Origin: Dermacentor variabilis
Taxonomy: Eukaryota; Arthropoda; Arachnida; Ixodida; Ixodidae
DNA: 64,000 nt
Assembly: GCF_050947875.1 (NCBI RefSeq)
Contig: NC_134576.1
Span: forward strand, 56,796,255-56,860,254
Direction: 5' to 3'
The notes under the pieces are model-generated. The model had not been told where the DNA came from. It saw nothing but the letters and a program-made list of their open reading frames with translations, and did not search any database. The translations under genes and the position numbers were made by a program. Below, one piece after another: positions 32,868-44,150 of the stretch (positions are counted from its first letter, which is position 1; the number at the start of each line of letters is the position of its first letter).

Positions 32868-33707
32868 TTAACGCTGGTAGTAGGGCTTGAGTCGCCCAAC
32901 GTGGACTATTTCAGGTCGTGAGCGGCGCCGCTGTGATAGCGAAATACCGTCTGGCACTACCTCATAGTCCAGTGCGCCAATACGTCGGATGATCTTGTAC
33001 GGTCCGAAATAGCGACGCAAAAGCTTCTCGCTCAGTCCTCGTCGGCGTACAGGGGTCCAAACCCAAACACGGTCACCGGGCTGGTACTCGACGAAGCGTC
33101 GTCGGAGGTTGTAGTGTCGGCTGTCGGTCCTCTGCTGGTTCTTGATCCGCAGGCGGGCGAGCTGTCGGGCTTCTTCGGCGCGCTGGAGGTAGGTACGGAT
33201 GTCAAGGTTCTCCTCGTCAGTGACGTGCGGCAGCATGGCGTCAAGCGTCGTCGTCGGGTTCCTGCCGTAGACCAGCTTGAACGGCGTGATCTGTGTTGTT
33301 TCTTGTACCGCCGTGTTATAAGCGAATGTTACGTACGGCAGGACGGCATCCCAGGTCTTGTGTTCGACGTCGACGTACATCGCTAGCATGTCGGCGATGG
33401 TCGTATTCAGCCGCTCCGTAAGACCATTCGTCTGCGGGTGGTAGGCCGTTGTCCTCCTGTGCCTTGTCTGACTGTATTTCAGAATGGCTTGGGTGAGCTC
33501 CGCTGTAAAGGCCGTTCCTCGGTCGGTGATGAGGACTTCTGGGGCGCCATGTCGCAACAGGATGTTTTCGACAAAGAATTTCGCCACTTCGGCTGCGCTA
33601 CCTTTCGGCAGTGCTTTTGTTTCAGCGAAGCGGGTGAGGTAGTCCGTCGCCACGACGATCCACTTATTTCCGGTTATTGACGTCGGAAAGGGTCCCAGCA
33701 AGTCCAT
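32868..33707 (-). pseudogene. Element B integrase core and C-terminal part
   Basis: A 279-codon open segment. It carries the DDE residues of the integrase core: Asp in ATDYLTRF, Asp in LITDRGTAF and Glu in NGLTERLN. It then has the AYNTAVQETT..TPFKLVYGR block and a GPYKIIRR..YEV C-terminal fold ending in HVGRLKPYY. The segment itself is intact, but a one-base deletion near 33758 puts it out of frame with the upstream zinc-binding part. Confidence 0.9.
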
Positions 33708-34075
33708 CCCGATCTGCTGGAATGGTCGGCAAGGAGGCTCGATTGGCTGTAGTAATCCGGCTGGGTTGTCGGCGGTGTCTTGCGTCGCTCACAGTCTCGG
33801 CATGTTCTGACATAACGGGCGACGTCGGCGGTCAGGCGCGGCCAATAATACTTTTCTTGTATCCTCGATAGTGTCCGGGAAAATCCGAGGTGTCCAGCGG
33901 TCGGATCGTCATGTAGGGCGTGCAATACTTCTGGACGAAGTCCTGACGGGACAACAAGAAGGTAATTGGCGCGGACTGGTGAGAAGTTCTTCTTCACGAG
34001 TAGACTGTCTTGAAGCGTGAAGGAAGATAATCCGCGCTTAAATGCCCTGGGGACAACGTCGGTGTGCCCTTCCAA
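33674..34075 (-). pseudogene. Element B integrase zinc-binding domain
   Basis: It contains the H-H-C-C region: LHALHDDPTAGHLGFSRT, then YVRTCRDCERRK. It continues the pol frame after the TAG at 34097-34099 and runs out of frame just past the QPD position near 33758 because one base is missing compared with element C. Confidence 0.85.
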
Positions 34076-34096
34076 ATAATCGACGAGGCCTTTAAG

Positions 34097-34480
34097 CTAC
34101 GGGTCCGCTCGTTGTTGTTCGGCGAAGTCGTCCGCGCTTATTATTCCAAGGAAGGCGTCGTCATCCTCGTCATCTTGCGGCGGCGGGTCAATGGGGGCGC
34201 GTGATAGGCAATCGGCGTCTGAGTGTTTTCGTCCGGACTTGTATGTTACAGTGATGTCGTATTCTTGTAGTCTGAGGCTCCACCGTGCCAGCCGTCCTGA
34301 GGGATCCTTTAAATTCGCTAGCCAACACAAGGCGTGATGGTCGCTGACGACTTTGAATGGCCTGCCATATAGGTAAGGGCGAAATTTCGCTGTAGCCCAA
34401 ACGATGGCGAGGCATTCCTTTTCGGTTGTACAATAATTGCCTTCCGCTTTTGACAACGACCGGCTAGCGTAAGCTATCAC
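34097..34480 (-). pseudogene. Element B RNase H end
   Basis: In the same frame as RT but bounded by two nonsense codons (34490-34492 and 34097-34099). It shows [18 protein letters not shown], the VSDHHAL segment and the LSRAPID tether. At the first nonsense codon, element C has a sense codon one base different. Confidence 0.85.
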
Positions 34481-34489
34481 GTGTTCATG

Positions 34490-35461
34490 TCAATCTTTTC
34501 TCTGGACTAGGACGGCACCGAGGCCTAGGCTACTGGCGTCAGTGTGGATTTCGGTATCGGCGTGCTCGTCGAAGTGCGCAAGTACGGGCGGCGACTGCAT
34601 GCGTCGTTTGAGTTCTTGAAATGCGTCGGCCTGCGGCGTTTCCCACTTGAACTCGACGTCACATTTAGTTAGCTGCGTAAGCGGCTCAGCGATGCGTGAA
34701 AAGTTCTTGACAAATCGCCTGTAGTAGGCACACATGCCAAGAAATCTACGCACTGCCTTCTTGTCGATGGGCTGTGGGAACTTTGCTATGGCAGCTGTCT
34801 TCTGCGGGTCGGGGCGGACTCCAGATTTGCTGATGACGTGGCCTAAAAATAGAAGCTCCTCGTAAGCGAAGCGGCACTTTTCCGGCTTTAGAGTAAGTCC
34901 TGATGACCTGATGGCATCTAGTACTGTTGCAAGTCGCCTAAGGTGATCGTCGAAATTTCTGGCGAAGACAACGACGTCATCCAAGTAAACAAGACAAGTC
35001 TGCCACTTCAATCCTGCTAAAACCGTGTCCATCACGCGCTGGAACGTTGCAGGCGCCGAGCACAGTCCAAATGGCATAACCTTGAACTCATAGAGGCCGT
35101 CTGGCGTGATGAAGGTGGTCTTTTCGCGATCTCTTTCGTCGACTTCTATTTGCCAGTAGCCAGACTTGAGGTCCATCGATGAGAAGTATTTAGCATTGCA
35201 GAGCCGACCCAATGCGTCGTCTATCCGTGGGAGGGGGTATACGTGTTTCTTCGTGATTTTGTTCAGTCGACGATAATCGACGCAGAAACGTAGGGTTCCG
35301 TCCTTTTTCTTCACTAAAACAACTGGAGACGCCCACGGGCTTTTCGATGGCTGGATGATGTCGTCGCGCAGCATTTCGTCGACTTGTTGTCTTATAGCTT
35401 CGCGTTCTCGCGTCGAAACTCGGTAAGGCTTCTGGCGGAGTGGTCGAGCGCACTCTTCGGT
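34490..35461 (-). pseudogene. Element B reverse transcriptase
   Basis: An intact-looking RT palm: [33 protein letters not shown] with its Asp, MPFGL and VYLDDVVVF with both aspartates. The thumb follows, and then the start of RNase H with HTDASSLGLGAVL. All catalytic residues of RT are present, so loss of function is due to the flanking stops rather than the active site. Confidence 0.9.
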
Positions 35462-36649
35462 TCATATGCGATGCATTGCGACTGGTGTTTGTCGAATTCT
35501 CGATGACGTCGAAAAGCAGTCTTTATATCGTCGAAGCAGACTTCTGAGCTGTTGCTGCTTAATCACGGGGAGACTTGGATTTATGTCAAAGTCTGGCTCG
35601 GGAACTACGGTCGTCGGGGTAGATACGACAGAATCCGAGAGGACAAACGCATCGCTGGTTTCCTGTATTTCCTCGATGAATGCGATCGTCGTGCCCTTGT
35701 TTATGTGCTTGAACTCCTGGCTGAAGTTTGTCAGCAGCACTTTCGTGTTTCCTCCGTGTAGTCGAGCGATCCCTCTTGCGACGCAAATTTCACTGTCGAG
35801 TAGTAGACGTTGGTCGCCTTCGATGACGCCTTCTACGTCAGCGAGTGTTTGGGTGCCGACCGAAATAACGATGCTGGAGCGAGGCGGGATGCTCACTTGA
35901 TCTTCGAGCACACTCAAGGCGTGGTAACTACGAGGGCTCTCCGACGGTATCGCTTGATCTTCCGACAGCGTTATTGACTGCGACTTCAGGTCGATGATTG
36001 CGCCGTGTTGGTTCAGGAAGTCCATGCCGAGAATGACGTCTCGTGAACACTGTTGCAGGATGACGAAGGTGGTAGGGTAAGTCCGGTCATGAATGGTAAT
36101 TCTTGCCGTGCATATTCCACTAGGCGTAATGAGGTGTCCTCCAGCGGTCCGAATTTGGGGGCCCTCCCATGCAGTCTTAACCTTCTTCAACTGGGCGGCG
36201 ATGTGTCCACTCATTACGGAGTAATCGGCCCCTGTGTCGACTAAGGCAGTGACTGCGCGGCCGTCGAGAAGCACGTCGAGGTCGCTGGTTCTTTGTCTGG
36301 CGTTGCAGTTAGGTTGTGGCGTCGGATCGCGGCTGCGTCGTGTTGAACTGAAGTTGGAGCGTCGCGTCGTCACGTCGTCGTTCGTCGGTGTAGTCTTGCC
36401 TTCCTGACTTCGTCGGAACGGCGGCGAGTCGTTGTTATGTCGTCGAGATCGTTTCTTCGTCGTCTTCGTCGGCGGCGGAGGATCTTCGTCAGTTCGACGA
36501 ACAGCAACCGCACCTCCATCGGTTGCTGCTTTTAGTTTTCCGGATATGGGCTCGCAGAGCGGCCTCGGGCTGGGCCGGTGTATGGTCGGCGCTGCGGCGA
36601 CAGGTAGCGGCCTGGTGACGGCGAACGGGACGGTCGTCGAGGGCTCCAC
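35462..36649 (-). pseudogene. Element B protease segment of pol
   Basis: A 395-codon segment starting at ATG 36649 inside the gag overlap. It holds the retropepsin signature VDTGADYSVMS (catalytic Asp present) and DVILGMDFL, followed by the linker to RT. It ends in TGA at 35462-35464; the RT frame continues directly after. Confidence 0.9.
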
Positions 36650-37881
36650 TGAGTAGCGGCGAGGTAGTCGGCGATGTCACGAGGGCGTTCACCTTCCCTC
36701 GGGCGCTGTGCGTTGACGGCGAAGCCTCGCAATCCCAGCTCGCGGTATGGGCATCGGCGGTACACATGGCCGGCTTCGCCGCAGTGGTAGTAGAGCGGGC
36801 GGTGGTCGGGGGCGCGCCAAATGTCCGTCTTCCTCGTGTAGGTGCACTGGGCGGCAGGTGGGCGTGCTGGCGGCGGCGGTGGTGGACGACGGAATTGAGG
36901 CGTTACAGGGCCCTGGCGTTGTCGCGGAGGGGGAGCTTGACGGCGTGCGACGGCGGCGTAAGTCATCGCTTCTGGATGGGGTTGCGGTAATTGTGGTTGC
37001 ACCTCAGGAACTCCTAGCGATCGGTGCACCTTTTCTTTCACGATGTCGGCGATCGAGGCCACTTGAGGCTGCGACGATGGCAAGACCTTGCGCAGTTCTT
37101 CGCGCACAATGGCCCTGATGGTCTCGCACAGATCGTCCGTGGCCAGTGATTGAATTCCGGAGTAGCTTGTTGGCTTGGTGCGTCGGTCGAATTGCCGGTT
37201 CCGCAATTCCAGTGTCTTCTCGATGCTCGTCGCCTCACGAAGAAACTCGTCGACGGTCTTCGGTGGGCTTCTTACCACACCGGCGAAAAGTTCCTCCTTT
37301 ACACCACGCATCAGTAGACGTACTTTCTTCTCCTCGGACATTTCTGGGTCGGCGTGGCGGAACAGACGGCTCATTTCCTCAGTGAAAGTCACGATAGTGT
37401 CATTCGGCAGCTGCGCTCTTGTCTCCAGTAGAGCTTGGGCTCGCTCTTTTCGCACGACGCTTTGAAATGTTTGCAGGAAGCCGCTTCGGAAGAGGTCCCA
37501 AGTCGTTAAGGTGGCTTCTCTGTTCTCGAACCACGTCCTGGCAGCGTCTTCCAATGCGAAGAAGACACGTCGCAGTTTGTCGTCGCTGTTCCAGCTGTTA
37601 AATGCAGCGACCCTCTCGTACGTCTCGAGCCAGGTTTCCGGGTCCTCGAATGTTGAACCGCGGAACGTGGGGGGCTCCCTGGGCTGCTGCAGCACGATGG
37701 GGGATGCTGGGGCTGCCATTGGGGTGGACTTGGTGACAATTTTCCTGCTCGTCTCAGGTAGAAGTCCGTGCACTGGGAGCCGTCCTTGCAGATGGCGGCT
37801 AGCACGCTGGTCTTGGGTGACGTTCGTTTTGTCCTCGGGTTTCGGGCTTGGATCGCGGCTTTGCGGGGGCGTTCGGTACAT
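36532..37881 (-). CDS. Element B gag
   Basis: A 449-codon intact ORF. A capsid-type region spans about residues 70-230 (PPTFRGSTFEDPETWLETY..., WFENREATLTTWDLF, QLPNDTIVTFTEEM), followed by a Pro/Gln/Arg-rich linker and a nucleocapsid segment. The zinc knuckle reads YYHCGEAGHVYRRC; element C has CYYC at the start of the same motif, so the first Cys of the C-X2-C-X4-H-X4-C knuckle is lost here. A capsid protein packages element RNA in virus-like particles. Confidence 0.9.
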   Translation of the reverse strand: MYRTPPQSRDPSPKPEDKTNVTQDQRASRHLQGRLPVHGLLPETSRKIVTKSTPMAAPASPIVLQQPREPPTFRGSTFEDPETWLETYERVAAFNSWNSDDKLRRVFFALEDAARTWFENREATLTTWDLFRSGFLQTFQSVVRKERAQALLETRAQLPNDTIVTFTEEMSRLFRHADPEMSEEKKVRLLMRGVKEELFAGVVRSPPKTVDEFLREATSIEKTLELRNRQFDRRTKPTSYSGIQSLATDDLCETIRAIVREELRKVLPSSQPQVASIADIVKEKVHRSLGVPEVQPQLPQPHPEAMTYAAVARRQAPPPRQRQGPVTPQFRRPPPPPPARPPAAQCTYTRKTDIWRAPDHRPLYYHCGEAGHVYRRCPYRELGLRGFAVNAQRPREGERPRDIADYLAATQWSPRRPSRSPSPGRYLSPQRRPYTGPARGRSASPYPEN

Positions 37882-37905
37882 GAACGCTCAAGCACCTCCA
37901 CCAGA

Positions 37906-38321
37906 TGTGACGTGGTAGTGACGGTGAAGAAAGAAGCAATACGGTGAAATACAAAACTATCTTTTATTGGGCGAACCTGTGCCCACAAAAACAGGCTACA
38001 CTTATAGCACAACGATAGCGGCGAACACGGTCGGCGATCGTCGGAAATCTGATCTGCGGGTCAAGCGCGTCGGCTTTTATAGAGCAGTCGTCGAATGTTC
38101 CAGACTAATCGTTCGGACCCGCGTGCCTTCCACAAAGTTCTACACCATTCGCGTCAGGCGATGAAATCAGATATCATAAGTCTCGGCGACAACAGACAGC
38201 GGATTGAAGCATCGATAATTTTCCAGAAACTTCGGATACATGCAGGCGCGTCCCACGCTGTGCGATTACATTTGTTAGGCGGCGAAACGTGGTCGCCCGA
38301 TAAAGAGAAGTACACGTGTCA
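37906..38321 (-). repeat. Element B 5' LTR
   Basis: A 416-bp near-identical partner of 32317-32731. Differences seen include C/G near the left end, one single-base insertion, and a few substitutions. Confidence 0.9.
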
Positions 38322-38386
38322 ATATGTAAGTTGCATAGTATGTAATAATGGCTAAAATCTTCAGAATAAAGGGGCGCGGACATCAG

Positions 38387-38940
38387 TGTCACTAAAGGCA
38401 AGTGGTCAGCTCTGGAATCAAGAGGACCCGCTAGGGTCAAGGGTGACAACCTCTATACGAGGACCCGCTCAACCCGGCAGGTTCTGGGAATCCAAATTGC
38501 TTATGTGAATGTGTGAGCCCTCCCCCTCAAAGGTGCGTCGACTACGCCTCCAACGACTGTGCACGGTTCGATTGGACGAAGGTTAATTCTACCGCCGTTT
38601 TCCTTCACCTGGTGATCTAGAGAGGACAGAGGGTTTTTAAGCAGCAGTTTGTGGGCTGCTGGTCGTGCTCGTGTGCTGTGTGCTTCGTATTGCGTGCTTC
38701 ACTTGGGAGGCATGTTGACTGTCGAAACGCACCTCCTGTCGGGATGTAAATATTATACATAAATCTTGTACTCCTAGTTCTCGATGAGAGCAAGTTCCTA
38801 CCTACAATCACGTCCCAAGCGTGGGTGAGATAGACGACCGGCATGGGACAGCTACCATATATATTTCATGCCCGACTACGACCCGTAACTGTTTGCCCGA
38901 GGTGGGAAGTCCCTCGCTTCAAGAAGGTCTAAAACTTACA
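38387..38940 (+). repeat. Element D 5' LTR (single)
   Basis: It starts TGTCACTAAAGG and ends AACTTACA, followed by ACTGGTAGCAGTGG. A TTTTTAAG promoter-like box lies near 38634. The boundaries are inferred from TG...CA ends and the adjoining primer-site-like sequence, because no partner LTR is available. Confidence 0.5.
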
Positions 38941-39306
38941 ACTGGTAGCAGTGGTGGGATTGTCCTCCAACTATTACAACTGGATGGCAATGGTGAGATC
39001 GTCCTACAACTCGTAGACAGCAATGATATCTCACGGACTTTGGGACATTGTGACCAACCGGTACCCCGATCAAGTTGGAGGCGACTTGGGAATGACCACC
39101 TCTTACAGTTAACTGGATACGGCGGAGAAGGACTAGTAGTATGGTGCTGCTTGAGTGGATAAGTGTTTGGCTGTATAACTTGCCAGGCTTCAATTTCTCT
39201 GTGTTTGTATATTTGAATCGCTGGGATCTTTTACTTGTATTGCGATTTGCATGGGTATCGTAGCCAGAATTGTGTGACAGCAGAGCCAAAGTTTAAAGTA
39301 GTGACC

Positions 39307-40671
39307 ATGACCTTATTGTGTTTGACGAGAGTTGACCTGTTGTGGTTGTGTGAAGAGGTCGAGGTAGACATAGAGGGGGACTTGACGGAAGCGGGAATTC
39401 ATAAAACCATTATCCTAAGCGACAATGATTTGAAACTCATCGAACAACTAGGTAAACGAATTCTAAGCTAGGAACAGGAAGCAATTAGGCAAGAACAGGA
39501 AGATATGAGACAAAAACAGGAAGAAGCTAGGTAGAAACGGGAAAGAATTTCGCAGGAAGACGGCCAAATAGAAGTAATGAGGCAGTACGCTGCTGCGTTG
39601 AACAAAGAGATTCAAGGTTTGGAGCAGTCAATCGAACGAATTCAACAGCGTCTTGAGAAATCGGTAGGCTGAACGCCGCGAAAGTGGGAGGAAGTCGATA
39701 GCAGATTTTGGCCGAAAGCCCAGAGAAGTAGCACCACCTGCGAGATTAGCAGCACGTTCATAGGTGAAATCGAAGTTCTAGCAGCGAACGATGCCTTAGT
39801 GGCAACAGAGGCCGCTAAAGGCCGCAGTGAGAGCGATGAGGTGATGTGCCAACATAGCACTGTAGAGACAGCTAGGCCAGCTCTGAATGATTTATTACAG
39901 TCACCGCGCGTGTGCGTCGCATGTAATGTTAACGAGGTTGTTAACGAAGTACAGAGTACTGCTGACCCAGCAGACGCGTGCAGCCATGTCGAGTCAGATC
40001 TGCGTGCCGAAGTGCAATGCCAACTGGGCGATGCAGTTGAGGGCAGTTCACAGGATTGCGAGCTGCGTAGCTCAAGGGAAGACAGCTGCATTGTTCAGGG
40101 ATCGGTGCAACTGTCCGCCAGTCCACTTAGCGAACAGAGGGATGATTTTGTAATGAATAATTCGGATTGTGCGGGTGACAGAGCGATCGGGACCAATGAG
40201 CTGTGTGCCGATGCACAGGGCGAGCTGGGCAATGCAGTAGAGAGCAGTTCGCAGGAGTGCGAGTTGCATAGCTCGAGTAAAGACTGGTGCATCGTTCCAG
40301 AATCGGTTGAGCTGTCTGCCAGTCGAAGCAAAGAGAGAGTCGATTTCATTGGAAATCTCTCAGACCGTGTGGGCAGAAGAGCGATCAGGGCCGACGAGAC
40401 GTGTACCGGCCAGCTTGAGGCGCGAGAAGGCGGCATGAAAGAGAGTTCGAGGAAAAAGCGCCGTAGAAAGAAGCGCGGTAAACATCGGATGGCGGTGAGT
40501 AATGTAGAGCGGCCACATACGGCGACAGACGCAAATAGCCAGGGAGCGAGGAAAGGAAAGATGCCGTCGTCGTTAGTGACACTGGCGCATCAAGCACGTT
40601 CGAGCCACCGGTCAAAAAGAGACCGAGAGGCATGTTCTGTGCGGACGTGGACAAAAGGCACGGGCAGTTAA
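39307..40671 (+). pseudogene. Element D gag-like ORF with internal repeats
   Basis: A single reading frame from ATG 39307 to 40671 is interrupted by TAG 39469, TAG 39532 and TGA 39670. The N-terminus (LTRVDLLWLCEEV) resembles the SAP-like start of some gag proteins. A Gln/Glu-rich coiled-coil stretch follows to about 39660. Residues encoded by about 40030-40430 contain two copies of a roughly 67-residue unit with the core SSQ(D/E)CEL(R/H)SS. The C-terminus is Lys/Arg-rich (RKKRRRKKRGKHR). Past 40671 a frameshifted continuation (SFRRSFRGAACS) runs to about 40795. Gag assignment rests on position after an LTR and overall look; no zinc knuckle was seen. Confidence 0.6.
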
Positions 40672-40800
40672 GTTCCTCGTCGTTCCGTCGTTCTTTTCGG
40701 GGTGCAGCATGTAGTGCGAATGAGCACAAGCTGGCAAGACGAGACGAGGCGGTAGGGAGTCATGACGCGGTCAGTCGAGTTGATGATGAAGCCTAGCACC

Positions 40801-41485
40801 AGGACGCAAATTGGCAAGAAACGGCAGCGTCGTGAAGAAGCTGATTGGGTGTCGGTCTTTTTGTTGTTCCTGGTAGCCAGAATAACTTCCGAACCGCGAC
40901 CACCTCAAGTACGGCTCAAAAGCATGAGTCAGTCGTAAACGTTTGGAAAGGGAGACGAACACACCTTGCGTAGAAGTGAAACGTGTTGTCTTGTTCTAAT
41001 TTTGAGCATATGAACTTTTTCGCGATTTGAGATAGGTTTCTTTCATATGTAAGGTATGAGCTTTGTTTATGTTTTCATTTTGGAAAGCTCCGAGATTTGA
41101 AAGATGCGTTTTATGTAAACCTTTAGTTTCGCGAGGTCCTAATTATTGAGTAGATCGGCTTCTTTTTGTGTAAGTAACCTGAAGGTCAAGGTTATCGGTG
41201 AGAGGCCTATGGTAACGCGCGTGTGTATTAGTTAACCTTCTTTTTTTATAAGTGTTTTTGAATTTTCTAAGGTTAATCGCGTAGGTTTTGAGTTAGTGCA
41301 TAATTTGCACTGAGAAAGGAAATGTAACCTCTTGTCTACTCATGCCATTGACCAAGAGGTCATGACTTGTCAGGAAGGTATCTCTGATTGTTGCACAGCG
41401 GACGTTGATAACAAGAAATATCCAACTGGAAGCACGACGTAAACCTAAGGTATAGGTGAACGTTCGCTGGATGTAGGTAGAAATC
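40801..41485. other. Unassigned AT-rich stretch
   Basis: Low-complexity T-rich sequence with no ORF of note. It may be the non-coding 3' part of element D or unique DNA. Confidence 0.35.
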
Positions 41486-42870
41486 AACTTGTGGAATCAA
41501 CGGAATCAACTTGTTGAAATTATTGGCATCTGCTTCCAGTTCAAACAAGTAACAGCTGGTGTTCCCCAAGCGAGCACATTGGGCCCCCTTCTTTTCAATA
41601 TTTACGTAAGTGACCTTGTTCTTGTCGATAGTGAACCTAAATACATCATCTATGCAAATGATACTACGGTGCTTTTTTCATCGAACAACATTGCAAGGCT
41701 GGTTTCGAATGCAAACTCTGTTCTTGAAAAAATACCGTGATGGTCACAGCATAATGGCTTCAAAATTAACAATGACAAAACAAAGGTATTTCATTTCAAC
41801 CAAAAAATAAAGGTGTGAACTTAAAGACCGAAATTATAATAGGCTCTTCAAGAATTTAGCTTTTTCAGTCTGCAATGACGCTAGGTGTTTTTTTTTTGGC
41901 AGCGATATTTTATGAATTGATCACATCGACTTCCTTGGAGACAAACTTGCGCAAGTCGCTGGGGCGCTCTTCAGTTTAAGACCGCTGCCACGCAAGGTAA
42001 TACTTATTTTGTACAACGCTCTCTTCCTGAGTCACGTGCACTACTGCTGTCTCGTGTGGGGTACGACGTCTGCTACAAACATAAACCAGTTGCTCTGGTT
42101 TCAAAAAAAGCTAATACGTAACATCTGTAATGCTCCAGTAGACGCTCACACTACACCTCTATTCAAACAGTTGAAGTTACACTGCATTCTCTGTTAGAGT
42201 CCAGGCTGTTACTAGCCTATCGTAAGAAGTAAAACAAAGCCGGTCATACATCACGTCGTTAGCGCAATTAATTAGAAACAGAACAGAATACAGTACACGG
42301 TCCTCTGAACTTTGGTATGTGCCGCATCCTCACACTAACTATGATCTTAAATGATTGGGCCATTGCTTACCACGCCTGTTAAACACGCCTAAATGTAACA
42401 ACATAGATGTGACTTCTTGTCCTATGCCGCATTTATATGAGCGTTTCAGTGATTTTTGAACACGAATTAATTTGTTGTTTGTGACTGTTTATGAGGTAGA
42501 CTGTGGTTACACATCTCTGTTTGATATTAGTCTCTGTCAACGGCTCAACCATGTCTTATTGTTTCCTTACAATGATTACTTGGTTAATGATTCTACCTCT
42601 GCGTTTTTGCTTTAGTGTACACTGTGGATTGCGTAGTTTCTATGCTTTGTAATTTTTTAGTTTGCATTTCTGTTTGCTGGAATAATGTCTAAACCAACTT
42701 GCCATTCTTATTTTTTGATTATATATTCTTTTTGTCGGTCCTGAATCAGTGCTTGTCCCTTCTGCTGCTACCCTCAGACCGGGTTAAAGGCCCGTCAAGT
42801 TGCTGCGGGCCACTTTTTCCTTAAATCCCCCATAAATTGTATGTTTATGGAAATAAAGGCAGATAAAGGA
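41486..42870 (+). mobile_element. Decayed LINE reverse transcriptase fragment
   Basis: The RT starts mid-domain with VTAGVPQASTLGPLLFNIYVSDL. The catalytic box at 41651-41662 reads YAND instead of YADD. After frameshifts, 42009-42197 shows HVHYCCLVWGTTSATN and a PLFKQLKL segment typical of LINE C-termini. The 3' end is an ATAAAGG-type tail near 42850-42870. The 5' part is truncated. Confidence 0.75.
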
Positions 42871-42899
42871 AAGGAAATTCTTGCGCCGTTTACCGCCTG

Positions 42900-43900
42900 A
42901 AGTTAGAAAGTTGGTGGCTGTTTAGAATCAGTGTGCTGCCCAGAGGCGATGCTAACTTCAGTACCCGCGTGGACCTGGAAGTGCTGACCTGTGGCACGAT
43001 CGCGCACGCAGAACAGGCGACTTGCACCTTGTGCCTTGACCACTGTTCGCCTCTAGACATCGGCCGTGCGTTTCCCTTCCTCGAGCAACTGCACCTGCAG
43101 TGGAGCGCGTCCCCCCCGAAAGGACTATGATACCAGCAAACTCTAGGTAAATTTGGTTGCGTGCATGGAAGGCAGGTGAGCGGGGTGAAACGCCGGTGCG
43201 CCGTTGCCGATATTGGGAACGAGAAGACCGTTGATGTTTTGCGACACAGACAATGTCCTCAAAGAGATCGCAGAGGCTTTCAAGCGCCGGCGGAGTGGCG
43301 GAAGAGCTAGACAATGGCTGGGTGCTCGAAGGAATTGTGTCTTGAACGTAGATGAGAGCCCAGACAGGTTATGCAATGACTTCCATCGGGTAGTCGGCCA
43401 AATAAACAAGGTCGGCCAAGCTGACGTTCCCTGTAGGGGCGATGATCATCTGCACGTTCTTCGGCAGGCGCTGGAGGTATATCACGCGCAGGAATGCATC
43501 ATCCATGCTAGATTTGTTTAGGCCCAGCAATGGACGCAAGTGCCGAAAAGTTGCGAAGGCCGACCATATTCGATAGAGAAGAACTGTTGTAGACGACTGC
43601 TTGATGACGACGTCGTATGCTGCGTCAGTACGGTTTTGAGATCTTCATATGGCGTAGTGGAAAGCGGCGCAGACAAGATATCGTTAACTCCGGCTATGAC
43701 AGGTGGGGACAGGTGGAGACGACCAAGTGGTACTTGCGCAGCTGGGTGCGAATGCCGCATGGAAAAGTAGGATACCGCCTGGGAGAGCCAGGTTGCCAGT
43801 GACGTCAGTTAGAAACGTCAGTAAAAGAGGCAGCTTCCATGGGGTCGATAGTGGTTTGGCCCTCATCAGGTTGTGTTTGCTACTCGGTTGACAATGCCCC
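42900..43900 (-). pseudogene. Element E gag-protease fragment
   Basis: Minus-strand pieces in shifting frames give a gypsy/Mag-type gag: DILSAPLSTTPYEDLKTVL (near 43640), LQQFFS..GRPSQLF, LQRLPKNVQMIIA (near 43460), then a CWYH..FG zinc-finger start (near 43120) and the beginning of protease (RLFCVRDR, then VHAGTEVS where VDTGAEVS is expected). Multiple frameshifts make it a relic. RT and beyond are missing. Confidence 0.65.
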
Positions 43901-43929
43901 TCACACAGCTTAAATAAATCTTCGGGTCA

Positions 43930-44150
43930 CCACACTGTGGGGGCCTTAGATGTAGCAGAGCGTATAGAAGAGGCTTCACACCTAAAGGAAAACTAGATGT
44001 ATTATCACTGCGTCAGCAGGTCCCCTGAACGCTGGCGACCCCCTGCACGAGCGCATGTGGCGCGAGCCTGCGCGTGTCTGCTATGGCGTCGAGGGCGCTG
44101 TCTTTACCAGGGTGCAGCCGCTAGAAACCCTTTCTCATTGAAAACGGGCG
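43930..44150 (-). repeat. Probable element E 5' LTR
   Basis: Just upstream of the gag fragment (minus sense) the sequence reads CCCACAGTGTGGTGACCCGAAG, an LTR end followed by a TGGTGACCC-type primer site. The outer limit near 44150 is approximate because no partner LTR is present. Confidence 0.4.

Larger units (their letters stand above)
32317..38321 (-). mobile_element. Ty3/gypsy LTR retrotransposon B, nearly complete
   Basis: It is about 6.0 kb, with LTRs at 32317-32731 and 37906-38321 and a 4-bp ATAT target duplication (32313-32316, 38322-38325). Gag (minus strand) and pol overlap by about 118 nt in different frames. The primer site begins TGGTGGAGGTGC beside the 5' LTR, and a polypurine tract (AAGAGGGGGG) lies beside the 3' LTR. 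The LTRs differ at only about five places by eye, so insertion is fairly recent. Three nonsense codons (35462, 34490, 34097) and a one-base deletion near 33758 break pol, so this copy is not autonomous. Confidence 0.95.
38387..40800 (+). mobile_element. LTR-retrotransposon D, 5' part with gag-like ORF
   Basis: An LTR-like block (38387-38940, TGTCAC...TTACA) is followed two bases later by a TGGTAGCAGTGGTGGG primer-site-like sequence, then a gag-like ORF. No second LTR and no pol were found in the window, so it is truncated or deleted on its 3' side. Element B lies 65 bp upstream. Confidence 0.6.

Noticed and set aside
42933..43130. Plus-strand ORF that looks like a leucine-rich repeat segment
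   Set aside because: The opposite strand reads as gypsy gag zinc finger and protease start; the plus ORF is its shadow.
43204..43300. Plus-strand LKEIAEAFKR similar to oxidase exon 1
   Set aside because: It lies antisense to the gag fragment E, the similarity is confined to about ten residues, and no splice site or flanking match supports an exon.
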